Positions 16,983 through 24,911 of a stretch of 64,000 nucleotides of DNA are shown here, piece after piece. Position numbers and translations under genes: made by a program. The notes beneath the pieces are model-generated. The model searched no databases and was not told the origin of the DNA. It was given only the letters and a program-made list of their open reading frames with translations. The stretch comes from an uncultured Bacilli bacterium (GTDB taxonomy: Bacteria; Bacillota_I; Bacilli_A; RF39; UBA660), in NCBI GenBank assembly GCA_934085565.1, contig CAKOHG010000001.1, positions 1 to 64,000 on the forward strand. The letters are read 5' to 3'. Position 1 is the first letter of the stretch. Every line of letters begins with the position of its first letter.

Positions 16983-18281
16983 ATGTCAAGAATTATAGAT
17001 ATACATGCTAGAGAAGTACTTGACTCAAGAGGTAATCCAACCGTTGAAGTTGAGGTTTATACGGAATGCGGTGAGATGGGACGTGCGAGTGTTCCGAGTG
17101 GAGCTTCTACTGGTGAACGTGAAGCCTTAGAACTTCGTGATGGTGATAAATCACGTTTCATGGGAAAAGGAGTTTTAACTGCTGTTCATAATGTTAATGA
17201 TATCCTTGCTCCAGAAATTATTGGTATGGATGTTACTGATCAAGTAGGTATCGATAAAAAATTAATCGAATTAGACGGCACTAAAGATAAATCTAAATAT
17301 GGTGCAAATGCTATTTTAGGTATTAGTATGGCAGTTGCTCGTTGTGCTGCTAATCATTATGGAATGCCTTTATATCGTTATTTAGGCGGAACAAATGCTA
17401 AAAAATTACCAGTTCCAATGATGAACGTATTAAATGGTGGTTCTCATGCAGATTCTTCCGTTGATTTCCAAGAATTTATGATTATGCCAGTCGGGGCTAA
17501 AAGTATTCATGAAGCCATTCGTATGGGTAGCGAAGTCTTCCATAACTTAAAAAGTGTTTTAAAAGCAGCTGGTCAAGTTACTGCTGTTGGCGATGAAGGC
17601 GGTTTCGCTCCAAATCTTAAAGACAACGAAGAACCATTAAAATGCATTATGGAAGCTATCGAAAAAGCTGGATACAAACCTGGTGAAGATATTTGTATCG
17701 CGATGGACGTAGCGGCTAGTGAATTTTATAATCCAGAAACTAAAATGTATGATTTAGTAAAGAGTAATGGAGGATCTAAAACCACAGATGAAATGATCGA
17801 TTGGTTTGAAGAACTTGTTAACAAATATCCTATTATTTCTATTGAAGATGGTTTAGGTGAAAATGACTGGGAAGGTTGGAAAAAGCTTACCGATCGTTTA
17901 GGTAAAAAAGTTCAATTAGTTGGTGATGATTTATTTGTAACGAATACAAGTATTTTACAAGAAGGTATTAATAAAGACATTGCAAATGCCATCTTGATTA
18001 AAGTAAACCAAATTGGAACTTTAACAGAAACATTTGACGCCATGGAACTTGCTAGAAGTCATGGTTATACGGCTGTTGTTTCTCACCGTTCAGGAGAAAC
18101 AGAAGACACGACCATTGCTGATATTGCTGTTGCCTTTAATGCTGGTCAAATTAAAACAGGTTCTATGTCTCGTACTGATCGTATTGCAAAATATAATCAA
18201 CTTATGAGAATCGAAGAAGAACTTGATGATGAAGCTATCTATCCAGGTAGACATGCTTTCTATAACATTTATAAAAACTAA
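16983..18281 (+). CDS. eno: Enolase (phosphopyruvate hydratase)
   Basis: 432 residues; glycolytic interconversion of 2-phosphoglycerate and PEP. The N-domain starts IIDIHAREVLDSRGNPTVEVEV, with SGASTGEREALELRDGD. The barrel carries the Mg ligands and catalytic residues in VAASEFYN, ISIEDGLGENDWEGW, LVGDDLFVTN, the catalytic Lys in ILIKVNQIGTLTE and SHRSGETEDTTIAD. Monocistronic, own promoter. No terminator is evident before the infC promoter 9 bases after its stop. Confidence 0.98.
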   Translation: MSRIIDIHAREVLDSRGNPTVEVEVYTECGEMGRASVPSGASTGEREALELRDGDKSRFMGKGVLTAVHNVNDILAPEIIGMDVTDQVGIDKKLIELDGTKDKSKYGANAILGISMAVARCAANHYGMPLYRYLGGTNAKKLPVPMMNVLNGGSHADSSVDFQEFMIMPVGAKSIHEAIRMGSEVFHNLKSVLKAAGQVTAVGDEGGFAPNLKDNEEPLKCIMEAIEKAGYKPGEDICIAMDVAASEFYNPETKMYDLVKSNGGSKTTDEMIDWFEELVNKYPIISIEDGLGENDWEGWKKLTDRLGKKVQLVGDDLFVTNTSILQEGINKDIANAILIKVNQIGTLTETFDAMELARSHGYTAVVSHRSGETEDTTIADIAVAFNAGQIKTGSMSRTDRIAKYNQLMRIEEELDDEAIYPGRHAFYNIYKN

Positions 18282-18289
18282 AAAAATGA

Positions 18290-18318
18290 TTGACAAAGAC
18301 GTATAACTTTGGTAGTAT
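18290..18318 (+). promoter_or_regulatory. Promoter of infC-rpmI-rplT
   Basis: Consensus -35 TTGACA (18290-18295), 17-nt spacer, extended -10 TGGTAGTAT (-10 at 18313-18318). Confidence 0.88.
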
Positions 18319-18324
18319 TGAATA

Positions 18325-18462
18325 CGTTATAGAAAAAGAACGAAGAAACAGTTATCCATCTGTTCACCTTAGTATTATAGTACTGGGTTAAAACAATAAA
18401 AGAAAAAATCTTTATAAAATTGTTTAAATGAATAGGTGGATAGGGTTTCTATCCATCTTTTT
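18325..18462 (+). promoter_or_regulatory. L20-type autoregulatory leader with attenuator
   Basis: The leader between promoter and infC ends in a terminator: GGTGGATAG (18435-18443), 5-nt loop, CTATCCATC (18449-18457), T run 18458-18462. Upstream, TTATCCATC lies in the loop of an ACAG...CTGT hairpin near 18350 and repeats the terminator's right arm, so it could pair with the left arm instead. Firmicutes use such leaders for repression by L20; assignment here rests on position and the alternative pairing. Confidence 0.65.
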
Positions 18463-18484
18463 CATTGTATGGAGGTGCATTGAT

Positions 18485-19009
18485 ATAGCAAAGAAGACGG
18501 ATGAATTACCAATTAACAATAATATTCGCGTAAGTGAATTAATGGTAATCGGACCTAATGGAGAACAAATGGGTGTTAAATCCTTAGAAGATGCCAAAAC
18601 AATTGCCAATTTTGCTGGTCTTGATTTGGTACTTATGAGTGGTAATGCCACTCCAGCTGTTGGGAAAATCATGGATTATAATAAGTATCGTTATGAGAAA
18701 CAAAAGAAACAAAAAGATGCTTTAAAAAAACAAAGAGAAACGAATAAAGAACTTAAAGAATATCGTTTATCAGTCAACATTGATATTCATGATTTTGAAA
18801 CAAGAGTTAAAAATGCAGGAGATTATTTAACACGTGGGCACAAAGTAAAAGCCTCTATCCGTTTTAGAGGAAGAGAAATGGCTCATCCAGAATTAGGTCG
18901 TGAAGTATTAAATAAATTTGCTGAAAAATTAAATGAGATGAGTACTATAGAAACGCCAGTAAAACAAGAAGGACGTAATATGTATATCATCTTAGCACCT
19001 AAAAAATAG
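18485..19009 (+). CDS. infC: Translation initiation factor IF-3, non-AUG start
   Basis: About 174 residues. IF3 binds 30S and proofreads the start codon. The N-domain starts KKTDELPINNNIRVSELMVIGPNGEQMGVKS; a Lys-rich linker (YRYEKQKKQKDALKKQ) and the C-domain (IRFRGREMAHPELGREVL, ending GRNMYIILAPKK) follow. There is no ATG where homologues begin. ATA at 18485 lies 9 nt after the SD GGAGG (18471-18475) and gives the family-like start (M)AKKTDE. ATT at 18479 is too close (3 nt). A frame-wise ATG at 18428 lies inside the terminator. A rare start is the known basis of IF3 autoregulation. Confidence 0.92.
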   Translation: MAKKTDELPINNNIRVSELMVIGPNGEQMGVKSLEDAKTIANFAGLDLVLMSGNATPAVGKIMDYNKYRYEKQKKQKDALKKQRETNKELKEYRLSVNIDIHDFETRVKNAGDYLTRGHKVKASIRFRGREMAHPELGREVLNKFAEKLNEMSTIETPVKQEGRNMYIILAPKK

Positions 19010-19025
19010 AAAGAAGGAAGTTAAA

Positions 19026-19223
19026 ATGGCTAAAGGACCAAAAATGAAAACTCATAAAGCAAGTAGCAAAGTTTTTAAAAAGAAAAAAAATGGTGAACTT
19101 TCTTACAAATTAAGTAATGGTAACCATAAAACAAGTAAAGATAGTGCAAAACAAATTCGTCAAAGACGTAACAAAGGAACATTAAGTAAAGGAGAAGCTA
19201 GCAGAATTAAATCTGTTATCTAG
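19026..19223 (+). CDS. rpmI: 50S ribosomal protein L35
   Basis: 65 residues, very basic, standard length. MAKGPKMKTHKASSKVFKKKKNGE is the L35 N-terminus, and the closing KGEASRIKSVI replaces the usual KRLL-type end. SD GAAGGA. Middle gene of infC-rpmI-rplT. Confidence 0.96.
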   Translation: MAKGPKMKTHKASSKVFKKKKNGELSYKLSNGNHKTSKDSAKQIRQRRNKGTLSKGEASRIKSVI

Positions 19224-19238
19224 TAAGGTGGTGTAAAT

Positions 19239-19805
19239 ATGGCAAGAGTTAAAGGCGGAACTGTTTCTAAAAACAGAAGAAGAAAAGTATTAAAACAAGC
19301 AAAAGGATATTTTGGTAGCAAACATCGTTTATATAAAACGGCTCAAGAACAAGTTTTCCATAGTGGAGCTTATGCTTATAGAGATCGTCGTCAAAAGAAA
19401 AGAGATTTCAGAAAACTTTGGATTACACGTATTAATGCAGCATGCCGTATGAATGATATTAGTTATTCTAAATTCATGAACGTTTTATCAATTGCTGGTA
19501 TTGAAATCAACCGTAAAATGTTAAGTGAATTAGCTATCGATAATCCTAAAGCTTTCACTGAATTAGTTGAAGTTTCTAAAAAAGCTTTAAATGGCGGAGT
19601 TAAAGAAACAAAAGCTGTTAAAGAAGAAGTAAAAGAAGAAAAAACTTCTAAAAAAGTAGAAAAGAAAGAAGAAGTTAAAGAAGAAGCTTCTACAAAAGAT
19701 TATAGTAAAATGACTTTAGCTGAATTAAAAGCAGTTGCTAAAGAACAAGGCTTAAAAGGTTATTCTACTATGAAAAAAGACGAATTAATTAGCAATTTAA
19801 AATAA
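19239..19805 (+). CDS. rplT: 50S ribosomal protein L20 with C-terminal SAP/Rho-N-like extension
   Basis: 188 residues, whereas L20 is normally about 118. Residues 1-118 are a complete L20 (ARVKGGTVSKNRRRKVLKQAKGYFG..., RKLWITRINAACR, NRKMLSELAIDNPKAFTELVE). Then comes a Lys/Glu-rich linker (about 120-152) and a 36-residue helical module, YSKMTLAELKAVAKEQGLKGYSTMKKDELI, that fits the SAP/Rho N-terminal helix-turn-helix fold (nucleic-acid binding). L20 nucleates 50S assembly and represses its own operon in Firmicutes. The reading frame is unbroken, and a terminator follows at once, so the extension is real and not a frameshift product. Confidence 0.95.
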   Translation: MARVKGGTVSKNRRRKVLKQAKGYFGSKHRLYKTAQEQVFHSGAYAYRDRRQKKRDFRKLWITRINAACRMNDISYSKFMNVLSIAGIEINRKMLSELAIDNPKAFTELVEVSKKALNGGVKETKAVKEEVKEEKTSKKVEKKEEVKEEASTKDYSKMTLAELKAVAKEQGLKGYSTMKKDELISNLK

Positions 19806-19807
19806 TA

Positions 19808-19848
19808 AAAAAAGACATTTATCTTGATTTTTGATAGATGTCTTTTTT
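19808..19848. terminator. Bidirectional terminator between rplT and the XRE gene
   Basis: AAAAAAGACAT (19808-19818) with ATGTCTTTTTT (19838-19848), inner TATC/GATA. It has A runs before and T runs after, so it can serve both strands; the 3' end of the minus-strand gene lies inside it. Confidence 0.85.
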
Positions 19849-20298
19849 GATAAATTTATTTTCTGTTCGACCTGTTAACCAATCTAAAGAATAGTTGTAT
19901 TTGCTAGCAAGCTCTAAAGCAAAAGCAGTCAAGATAAGCGTTTGACCTGTTTTATACTTCCTGATATTTGACTCGGTTGTATTAAGTATTTTCGCCATTT
20001 TTACATTTGTCCATTTTTGGTCTAAACAAATTTGTTTAATTCTTTCACTAGTGATTTTTAAATCGACAGGCTTTTTTAAATCTTCATAACGTTTAATATC
20101 TGTTAAATTGAGAATATAATCTAAAGATAAATCAAAGTAATTGGATATTTTGACCAGATTTCGTAAAGGAACATCGCGGTCATTTTTTTCATAATGTGAG
20201 ATAGAAGATTTTGAAATATTTAAAATATCAGCTAATTCGTTTCCTTTCACATCATAAGTTTCCCTTATATATCTAATTTTTTCACCAACATCAATCAT
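19819..20298 (-). CDS. XRE family regulator with two helix-turn-helix domains
   Basis: 159 residues. The first HTH is at about 3-60 (GEKIRYIRETYDVKGNELADILNISKSSISHYEKNDRDVPLRNL, standard XRE), the second at about 80-140 (SERIKQICLDQKWTNVKMAKILNTTESNIRKYKTGQ...SLDWLTGR). A double XRE module is unusual and suggests binding of paired half-sites, or one domain adapted for dimer contact. I use the ATG at 20298 because AAGGAG lies 7 nt before it; the ATG at 20304 would be 1 nt from the SD. An inverted repeat overlaps the SD. Target unknown; divergent from the C39-like peptidase gene. Confidence 0.8.
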   Translation of the reverse strand: MIDVGEKIRYIRETYDVKGNELADILNISKSSISHYEKNDRDVPLRNLVKISNYFDLSLDYILNLTDIKRYEDLKKPVDLKITSERIKQICLDQKWTNVKMAKILNTTESNIRKYKTGQTLILTAFALELASKYNYSLDWLTGRTENKFIKKDIYQKSR

Positions 20299-20316
20299 AC
20301 ACATACTCCTTGTGTA
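20298..20316. repeat. Inverted repeat over the XRE gene's ribosome-binding site
   Basis: TACACA (20298-20303) and TGTGTA (20311-20316) with a 7-nt spacer that holds the SD of the minus-strand XRE gene. It could be an operator or an mRNA hairpin hiding the SD. Confidence 0.35.
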
Positions 20317-20493
20317 TTTATTTTTACATAGGAAAAAACATAACCTCTTTTAAGTTGCTAAAAAGTGCGAAAGAAAGAATCTTATCCTATTTTATGAAAG
20401 AAAATTTTAAAAAGTGACTTGACATAAATGAGAATGTCTTCTTTTATTTAACTATTAATTATGATATATTTGATAAAAGGTATGTGGTAAGCT

Positions 20494-21834
20494 GTGGTGG
20501 TTCAAAGTAATAAAAAAATACTGAAAGTATTAGGCATTGTCATAATTGTTCTTGCGATACTAAGTAGTTGTTATGCTTTCTTTTATTTTCAAATGGGTAA
20601 GGGAATAAATAAAGAAGTTATCAAGGAATATGGTGAAAGTATTTCTTTAAATGACTTAATGAGTGATGAAAAATTAAGTGTTAATACGGATATTGATTTA
20701 AGTACTTTAAAAGAAGTTGGAAATTATAAAGTTAAACTAAAGGTAAATATTTTTACTTATTCTGTTCTTGTTAAAATTGTCGATACGACAGCTCCTTTAA
20801 TAGAAGTACAGGATTTAGAACTTTATATTGATGAAGAACTTCCAACGGCTGAAGATTTTATTGTAAATGTCGAAGATTTATCAGAGTATTCGGTAGAACC
20901 TATTGTGATTGAAAAAAAACTAGGTAGCCAAATCATAAATATTATTGTCACTGATAAATATGGTAATCAAGCTAACATGGAAGCAATTCTTAATATTATT
21001 GAAGATAATGAACCTCCTATTTTTGATGGACTATCTTCCCTTACCATTGAGGTGGGAGAAAAGGTAGATTTATATACAGGTGTGACAGCGGAAGATAAAA
21101 GATTTGGAAGTGTTACTTTCACGGTAGATGATAGTGGAGTAAATTATCAAGCACCAGGAACGTATACTATTTACTATGAAGCATCCGACTCTTTAGGAAA
21201 TACTGCGAAAGAAAAAAGGACAATTACTATTATTCCAAAAGAAGTTACTTATGAAATCTCTAATTTTCCAACATATTCTCAATATCCTAATTATCCTAAT
21301 GGTTGTGAAAGTGTTGCTCTTTATAATTTACTGCGTTTTTATAACGTAAATGTTACCCTTGATGAAATCATCGAAGCTTTGCCAAAAGGAGATACTCCTT
21401 ATTTAGAAGATGGTACTTTATATGGAGGTAACCCTGAGATAGAATTTGTCGGAGATCCAAGAAATCCAGATGGATACGGTGTTTATCAAAAGCCAATTCA
21501 AACAGTGGCAAACAAGTTTAAAGCGGGTATGGTTGATTACACAGGACATTCTTTAGATAGCGTTTTAAATCTTGTTCAAAATGGTATTCCCGTTCAAGTA
21601 TGGGTTTCCATTAATCTTATTGACACAGAAATTTATAATTCTTGGATTTATAAGCCAACCGGTGAAAGAATCAATTGGCTTGGGGATTTACATAGTGTGG
21701 TTATTACGGGGTTTAGTAACCATAGTGTTTTAGTATCCGATTCTTTTACAGGTACCATTAAAAGATATGATAGGACCCAGTTTAATAAAATTTATAATTT
21801 GTTTGGTCAAAGAGCCCTTTATTACCCTAATTAA
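20494..21834 (+). CDS. Membrane-anchored surface protein with Ig-like repeats and a C39-like cysteine peptidase domain
   Basis: 446 residues. N-terminal anchor helix at about 10-30 (VLGIVIIVLAILSSCYAFFYF). Two or three Ig/HYR-like repeats follow, each opening with a 'D.TAP.I'-type motif (VDTTAPLIEV, EDNEPPIFDG) and a DSLGNTAKEKRTITI-type end (about 80-250). The C-terminal peptidase_C39_2-like domain has C271 (NGCESVALY), H400 (GDLHSVVITGF) and D416 (VSDSF), a plausible triad. Substrate unknown; probably a wall or surface protease. Start codon is GTG (20494 or 20497), with AAAAGG 13 nt upstream, so the start is uncertain. Confidence 0.75.
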   Translation: MVVQSNKKILKVLGIVIIVLAILSSCYAFFYFQMGKGINKEVIKEYGESISLNDLMSDEKLSVNTDIDLSTLKEVGNYKVKLKVNIFTYSVLVKIVDTTAPLIEVQDLELYIDEELPTAEDFIVNVEDLSEYSVEPIVIEKKLGSQIINIIVTDKYGNQANMEAILNIIEDNEPPIFDGLSSLTIEVGEKVDLYTGVTAEDKRFGSVTFTVDDSGVNYQAPGTYTIYYEASDSLGNTAKEKRTITIIPKEVTYEISNFPTYSQYPNYPNGCESVALYNLLRFYNVNVTLDEIIEALPKGDTPYLEDGTLYGGNPEIEFVGDPRNPDGYGVYQKPIQTVANKFKAGMVDYTGHSLDSVLNLVQNGIPVQVWVSINLIDTEIYNSWIYKPTGERINWLGDLHSVVITGFSNHSVLVSDSFTGTIKRYDRTQFNKIYNLFGQRALYYPN

Positions 21835-21835
21835 G

Positions 21836-21864
21836 TTGTACTTTAAAACTAATCATGGTAGAAT
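21836..21864 (+). promoter_or_regulatory. Promoter of the 21890 gene
   Basis: -35 TTGTAC (21836-21841), 17-nt spacer, extended -10 TGGTAGAAT (-10 at 21859-21864), immediately after the stop of the C39-like gene. Confidence 0.7.
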
Positions 21865-21889
21865 AGAAAAGCGCGAAGGGGGAATTACA

Positions 21890-22276
21890 ATGGGATCACA
21901 GTTTATTATTGGTAAAAATTCTTATACAAAACTCCAACCATTAGCAAGTACTTTACCGTTTTTAGATAAGCAATTAGAATTATCTGTGCCCCTTATTACA
22001 GGCGTTAAACTGTGTCTAAAAAAAGGGGAGTCCTTACAAATTTATGTGGGAAAACAAATTAATTTAAAAGACTACACTGAAGAAAAATATCTTCGTCATA
22101 AATTTGATATTCCTGTAGATACGATTGCTTCTTTAGCAGTTGAAGGCTATGATAGAGCGTGTCTTTTAAACTATAAAAAGTATGAACCTGTTTTAGTTGG
22201 CGTGAATGAAAGTGATTTAATTGTCCCAGATTATTATTCTTTAAGAGATAATATTAAAAGTTACTTACAAATTTAA
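21890..22276 (+). CDS. Hypothetical protein of 128 residues
   Basis: Not recognised. No signal peptide or membrane segment. The start (MGSQFIIGKNSYTKLQPLASTL) and repeated short hydrophobic strands (VKLCLKKGESLQIYVGKQINL, DTIASLAVEGYDRACLLNY, PVLVGVNESDLIVPDYY) suggest a small beta-rich cytoplasmic protein. I chose ATG 21890 because AGGGGG lies 7 nt upstream; an earlier in-frame start would overlap the preceding gene and its promoter. Own promoter, and rpsO has its own, so it is probably monocistronic. Confidence 0.55.
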   Translation: MGSQFIIGKNSYTKLQPLASTLPFLDKQLELSVPLITGVKLCLKKGESLQIYVGKQINLKDYTEEKYLRHKFDIPVDTIASLAVEGYDRACLLNYKKYEPVLVGVNESDLIVPDYYSLRDNIKSYLQI

Positions 22277-22286
22277 GTAAAAGTAT

Positions 22287-22315
22287 TTGCAATCTCTCTT
22301 AAAATATATTATACT
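22287..22315 (+). promoter_or_regulatory. Promoter of rpsO-pnp
   Basis: -35 TTGCAA (22287-22292), 17-nt spacer, -10 TATACT (22310-22315). Confidence 0.8.
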
Positions 22316-22319
22316 AATC

Positions 22320-22371
22320 GAGTAATGAAGTTTTTCTGAAGTTTTCTGACTTCCTCGTCAATTACTTTGGA
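22320..22371 (+). promoter_or_regulatory. Structured rpsO leader
   Basis: AGTAAT and ATTACT arms at the ends of this stretch, with GAAG/CTTC pairs between them, form a leader hairpin upstream of rpsO. S15 represses its own mRNA in many bacteria through such structures; the match here is positional only. Confidence 0.4.
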
Positions 22372-22405
22372 TAAACCGATTATATGAATGAAGGAGGAAA
22401 AAATT

Positions 22406-22675
22406 ATGGCTATGACTAAAGAAAGAAAAGCTGAAATCATTAAAGAATTTCAAAAAGATAAGAATGATGTAGGAAGTGCTGAAGTTCAAGTTGCTTTATT
22501 AACTGAAGATATTAACAACTTAACAGAACATTTCAAAACTCATATTCATGACTATCATTCTAAACGTGGTTTACAAATGAAAGTCGGAAGAAGAAAAAAA
22601 CTTTTAAATTATTTAAAAGAAAACGACGTTGTATCTTATCGTGAATTAATTAAAAAATTAAATTTAAGAAAATAG
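22406..22675 (+). CDS. rpsO: 30S ribosomal protein S15
   Basis: 89 residues, the normal length. MAMTKERKAEIIKEFQ, DVGSAEVQVALLTEDINNLTEHFKTHIHDYHSKRGLQMKVGRRKKLLNYL and the closing YRELIKKLNLRK are the S15 signature. ATG 22406 has SD AGGAGG 8 nt upstream; the ATG at 22388 precedes the SD and is rejected. Followed by a terminator and then pnp, the classical rpsO-pnp pair. Confidence 0.98.
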   Translation: MAMTKERKAEIIKEFQKDKNDVGSAEVQVALLTEDINNLTEHFKTHIHDYHSKRGLQMKVGRRKKLLNYLKENDVVSYRELIKKLNLRK

Positions 22676-22677
22676 GC

Positions 22678-22704
22678 ACTAATCTTTTTAGTGTCTTTTT
22701 CTTT
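22678..22704 (+). terminator. Terminator between rpsO and pnp
   Basis: CACTAA (22679-22684) with TTAGTG (22690-22695), then a T-rich run. It probably allows partial read-through into pnp. Confidence 0.6.
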
Positions 22705-22718
22705 ATAAAGGAGAATGT

Positions 22719-24872
22719 ATGAAAAAAGAATTTAAACTCGATTTTTTTGGTAAAGAAATTGTTATTGAAACAGGTTGGCTTGCCAAACAAGCTAATGGTG
22801 CTTGCTTAGTTCGTTACGGCGATACCGTTGTTTTAAGTGCTTCTGTTATGGGAACGAATGTTATCACCCAAGATTTTTTTCCTTTACAAGTTCTATATCA
22901 AGAAAAACTTTATTCCGTAGGTAAAATTCCTGGCGGATTTATTAAAAGAGAAGGGCGTCCTAGTGACGAGGCAACTTTAGCAGCTCGTATTATCGACCGT
23001 CCTTTAAGACCAATGTTTGACGAAAACTTAAGAAATGAAATCCAAGTTATCAATACGGTTTTATCTGTAGACCAAGATAACTCTCCCGTGATGGCGGCTT
23101 TATTTGGTTCCTCTTTATCTTTAGGAATTTCAGAAATTCCTTTTGATGGACCGGTTTCTGGTGTCGTGGTTGGTAAAATTGGTAAAGAATATATTATTAA
23201 TCCAAGTGTCGAACAATTAGAAAAATCAAAAATGAATTTAACTGTTGCGGGAACTAGTGAAGCGATTTGTATGGTAGAAGCTGGCGCAGCAGAGTGTAGT
23301 GAAAAAGAAATTCTAGAAGGTATTTTATTTGGACATGAAGCTATTAAAAAACTTTGTGCTTTCCAAAAAGAAATTATTGGCGAAATTGGTGTCGAGAAAG
23401 TAGAACTTGACAAGGCAGAACTTGATAAAGATATTGAAAGTCAAGTAATTAGTTACGCTGAAGAAGAAATGTTTAAAAGAATTCAAATTAAAGATAAATT
23501 GGAATCTGTAAGACAAGTAGAAAGTTTAAAACAAGAAACGATTGGCTATTTTACTAATGTTTACCTAGAAGATGAAAATCTAAATGATAAAATTAAACAA
23601 GTTGGTAAAATTCTTCATAATTTAGAAGGCGATGTCGTAAGAAAATTAATTACCGAAAAACATATTCGTCCAGATGGTCGTAAAATGGATGAAATAAGAC
23701 ATTTAGATGCTTGCATTGATTTATTGCCAAGATGTCATGGTTCGGCTGTATTTACAAGAGGGCAAACTCAAAGTTTAGCTACCACGACTTTAGGTGCTAT
23801 TGGGGAACATCAAATTTTAGATGGTCTTGGCATTGAAGATACTAAAAGATTTATGCTTCATTATAATTTTCCTGCTTTCTCAGTTGGTGAAATAGGACGT
23901 TACGGTTCACCGGGAAGAAGAGAAATTGGTCATGGTGCTTTAGGAGAAAGAGCCTTATCTTATGTGATTCCTTCTGAAGAAGAATTCCCATATACGATTC
24001 GTGTTGTATCTGAAATCTTAGAAAGTAACGGTTCATCCAGTCAAGCTACCATTTGTGCAGGATGTTTATCTTTAATGGCTGCTGGTGTTCCAATTAAAGC
24101 CCCAGTTGCGGGTATTGCGATGGGACTTATTACTTCTAAAGAAGATCCTAAAAAATATACGATTTTAACTGATATTCAAGGTCTTGAAGACCATATGGGA
24201 GATATGGACTTTAAAGTTGCGGGTACTAAAGATGGTATCACAGCTTTACAAATGGATATCAAAATCAAGGGAGTAACTAAAGAAATCTTAAAAGAAGCCT
24301 TAGCTCAAGCTAAAAAAGCTCGTTTAGAAATCTTAGATGTTATGACGGATTGTATTAAAGAACCAAGAAAAGAATTAAGTCCATATGCTCCTAAGATTGA
24401 AACTTTCAAAATCAATCCTGATCGTATAAAAGACGTGATTGGTCGCGGTGGCGAAATGATTACTAAAATTATTTTAGAAGCGAGTCATGTCGCTACTGTA
24501 AATGATAAAGATGCGGTTAAAGTGGATTTAGAAGATGATGGAAGAGTTATTATTTACCATACCGATGCAGATATCATTCAAAAAACAAAAGAAATGATTT
24601 TAGACGTGGTAAGAGAAGTAGAGCCTGATAAAATTTATACAGGAGTTGTGACAAAAGTAGAAGATTTTGGTTGTTTCGTTTCTTTATGGCCTAATTGTGA
24701 AGGACTTGTTCATGTTTCAGAACTTGCTCATGAAAGAGTAAATAAACCAAAAGATATCGTTAAAGTTGGCGATGAAATTACGGTTAAGAGTTTAGGTTAT
24801 GATAATCGTGGCCGACTTAATCTTTCTAGAAAAGCAACCCTTCCTAAACCAGAAAAAAAGATTGAGAAATAA
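22719..24872 (+). CDS. pnp: Polyribonucleotide nucleotidyltransferase (PNPase)
   Basis: 717 residues; 3'-to-5' phosphorolytic RNA degradation. First RNase PH domain (about 5-145, GGFIKREGRPSDEATLAARIIDRPLRP), alpha domain, second RNase PH domain (about 315-550) with FTRGQTQSLATTTLG, GSPGRREIGHGALGERAL and the catalytic Asp region DIQGLEDHMGDMDFKVAGTKDGITALQMDIK. KH domain has IKDVIGRGGEMITKI (about 567-581), S1 domain has GVVTKVEDFGCFVSLWPNCEGLVHVSEL. Complete. SD GGAGAA. Confidence 0.98.
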   Translation: MKKEFKLDFFGKEIVIETGWLAKQANGACLVRYGDTVVLSASVMGTNVITQDFFPLQVLYQEKLYSVGKIPGGFIKREGRPSDEATLAARIIDRPLRPMFDENLRNEIQVINTVLSVDQDNSPVMAALFGSSLSLGISEIPFDGPVSGVVVGKIGKEYIINPSVEQLEKSKMNLTVAGTSEAICMVEAGAAECSEKEILEGILFGHEAIKKLCAFQKEIIGEIGVEKVELDKAELDKDIESQVISYAEEEMFKRIQIKDKLESVRQVESLKQETIGYFTNVYLEDENLNDKIKQVGKILHNLEGDVVRKLITEKHIRPDGRKMDEIRHLDACIDLLPRCHGSAVFTRGQTQSLATTTLGAIGEHQILDGLGIEDTKRFMLHYNFPAFSVGEIGRYGSPGRREIGHGALGERALSYVIPSEEEFPYTIRVVSEILESNGSSSQATICAGCLSLMAAGVPIKAPVAGIAMGLITSKEDPKKYTILTDIQGLEDHMGDMDFKVAGTKDGITALQMDIKIKGVTKEILKEALAQAKKARLEILDVMTDCIKEPRKELSPYAPKIETFKINPDRIKDVIGRGGEMITKIILEASHVATVNDKDAVKVDLEDDGRVIIYHTDADIIQKTKEMILDVVREVEPDKIYTGVVTKVEDFGCFVSLWPNCEGLVHVSELAHERVNKPKDIVKVGDEITVKSLGYDNRGRLNLSRKATLPKPEKKIEK

Positions 24873-24911
24873 TTATGCTTTTAAAAGAATAAACTTTACT
24901 AGGTGAAGCCT

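Noticed and set aside
18428..18484. ATG at 18428 as the start of infC
   Set aside because: It lies upstream of the SD and inside the attenuator terminator, and it would add a hydrophobic segment unknown in IF3. The SD-spaced AUA at 18485 fits homologues.
22910..23413. A 167-codon minus-strand frame inside pnp
   Set aside because: It is a shadow of pnp, without SD or promoter, and has no coherent protein features.
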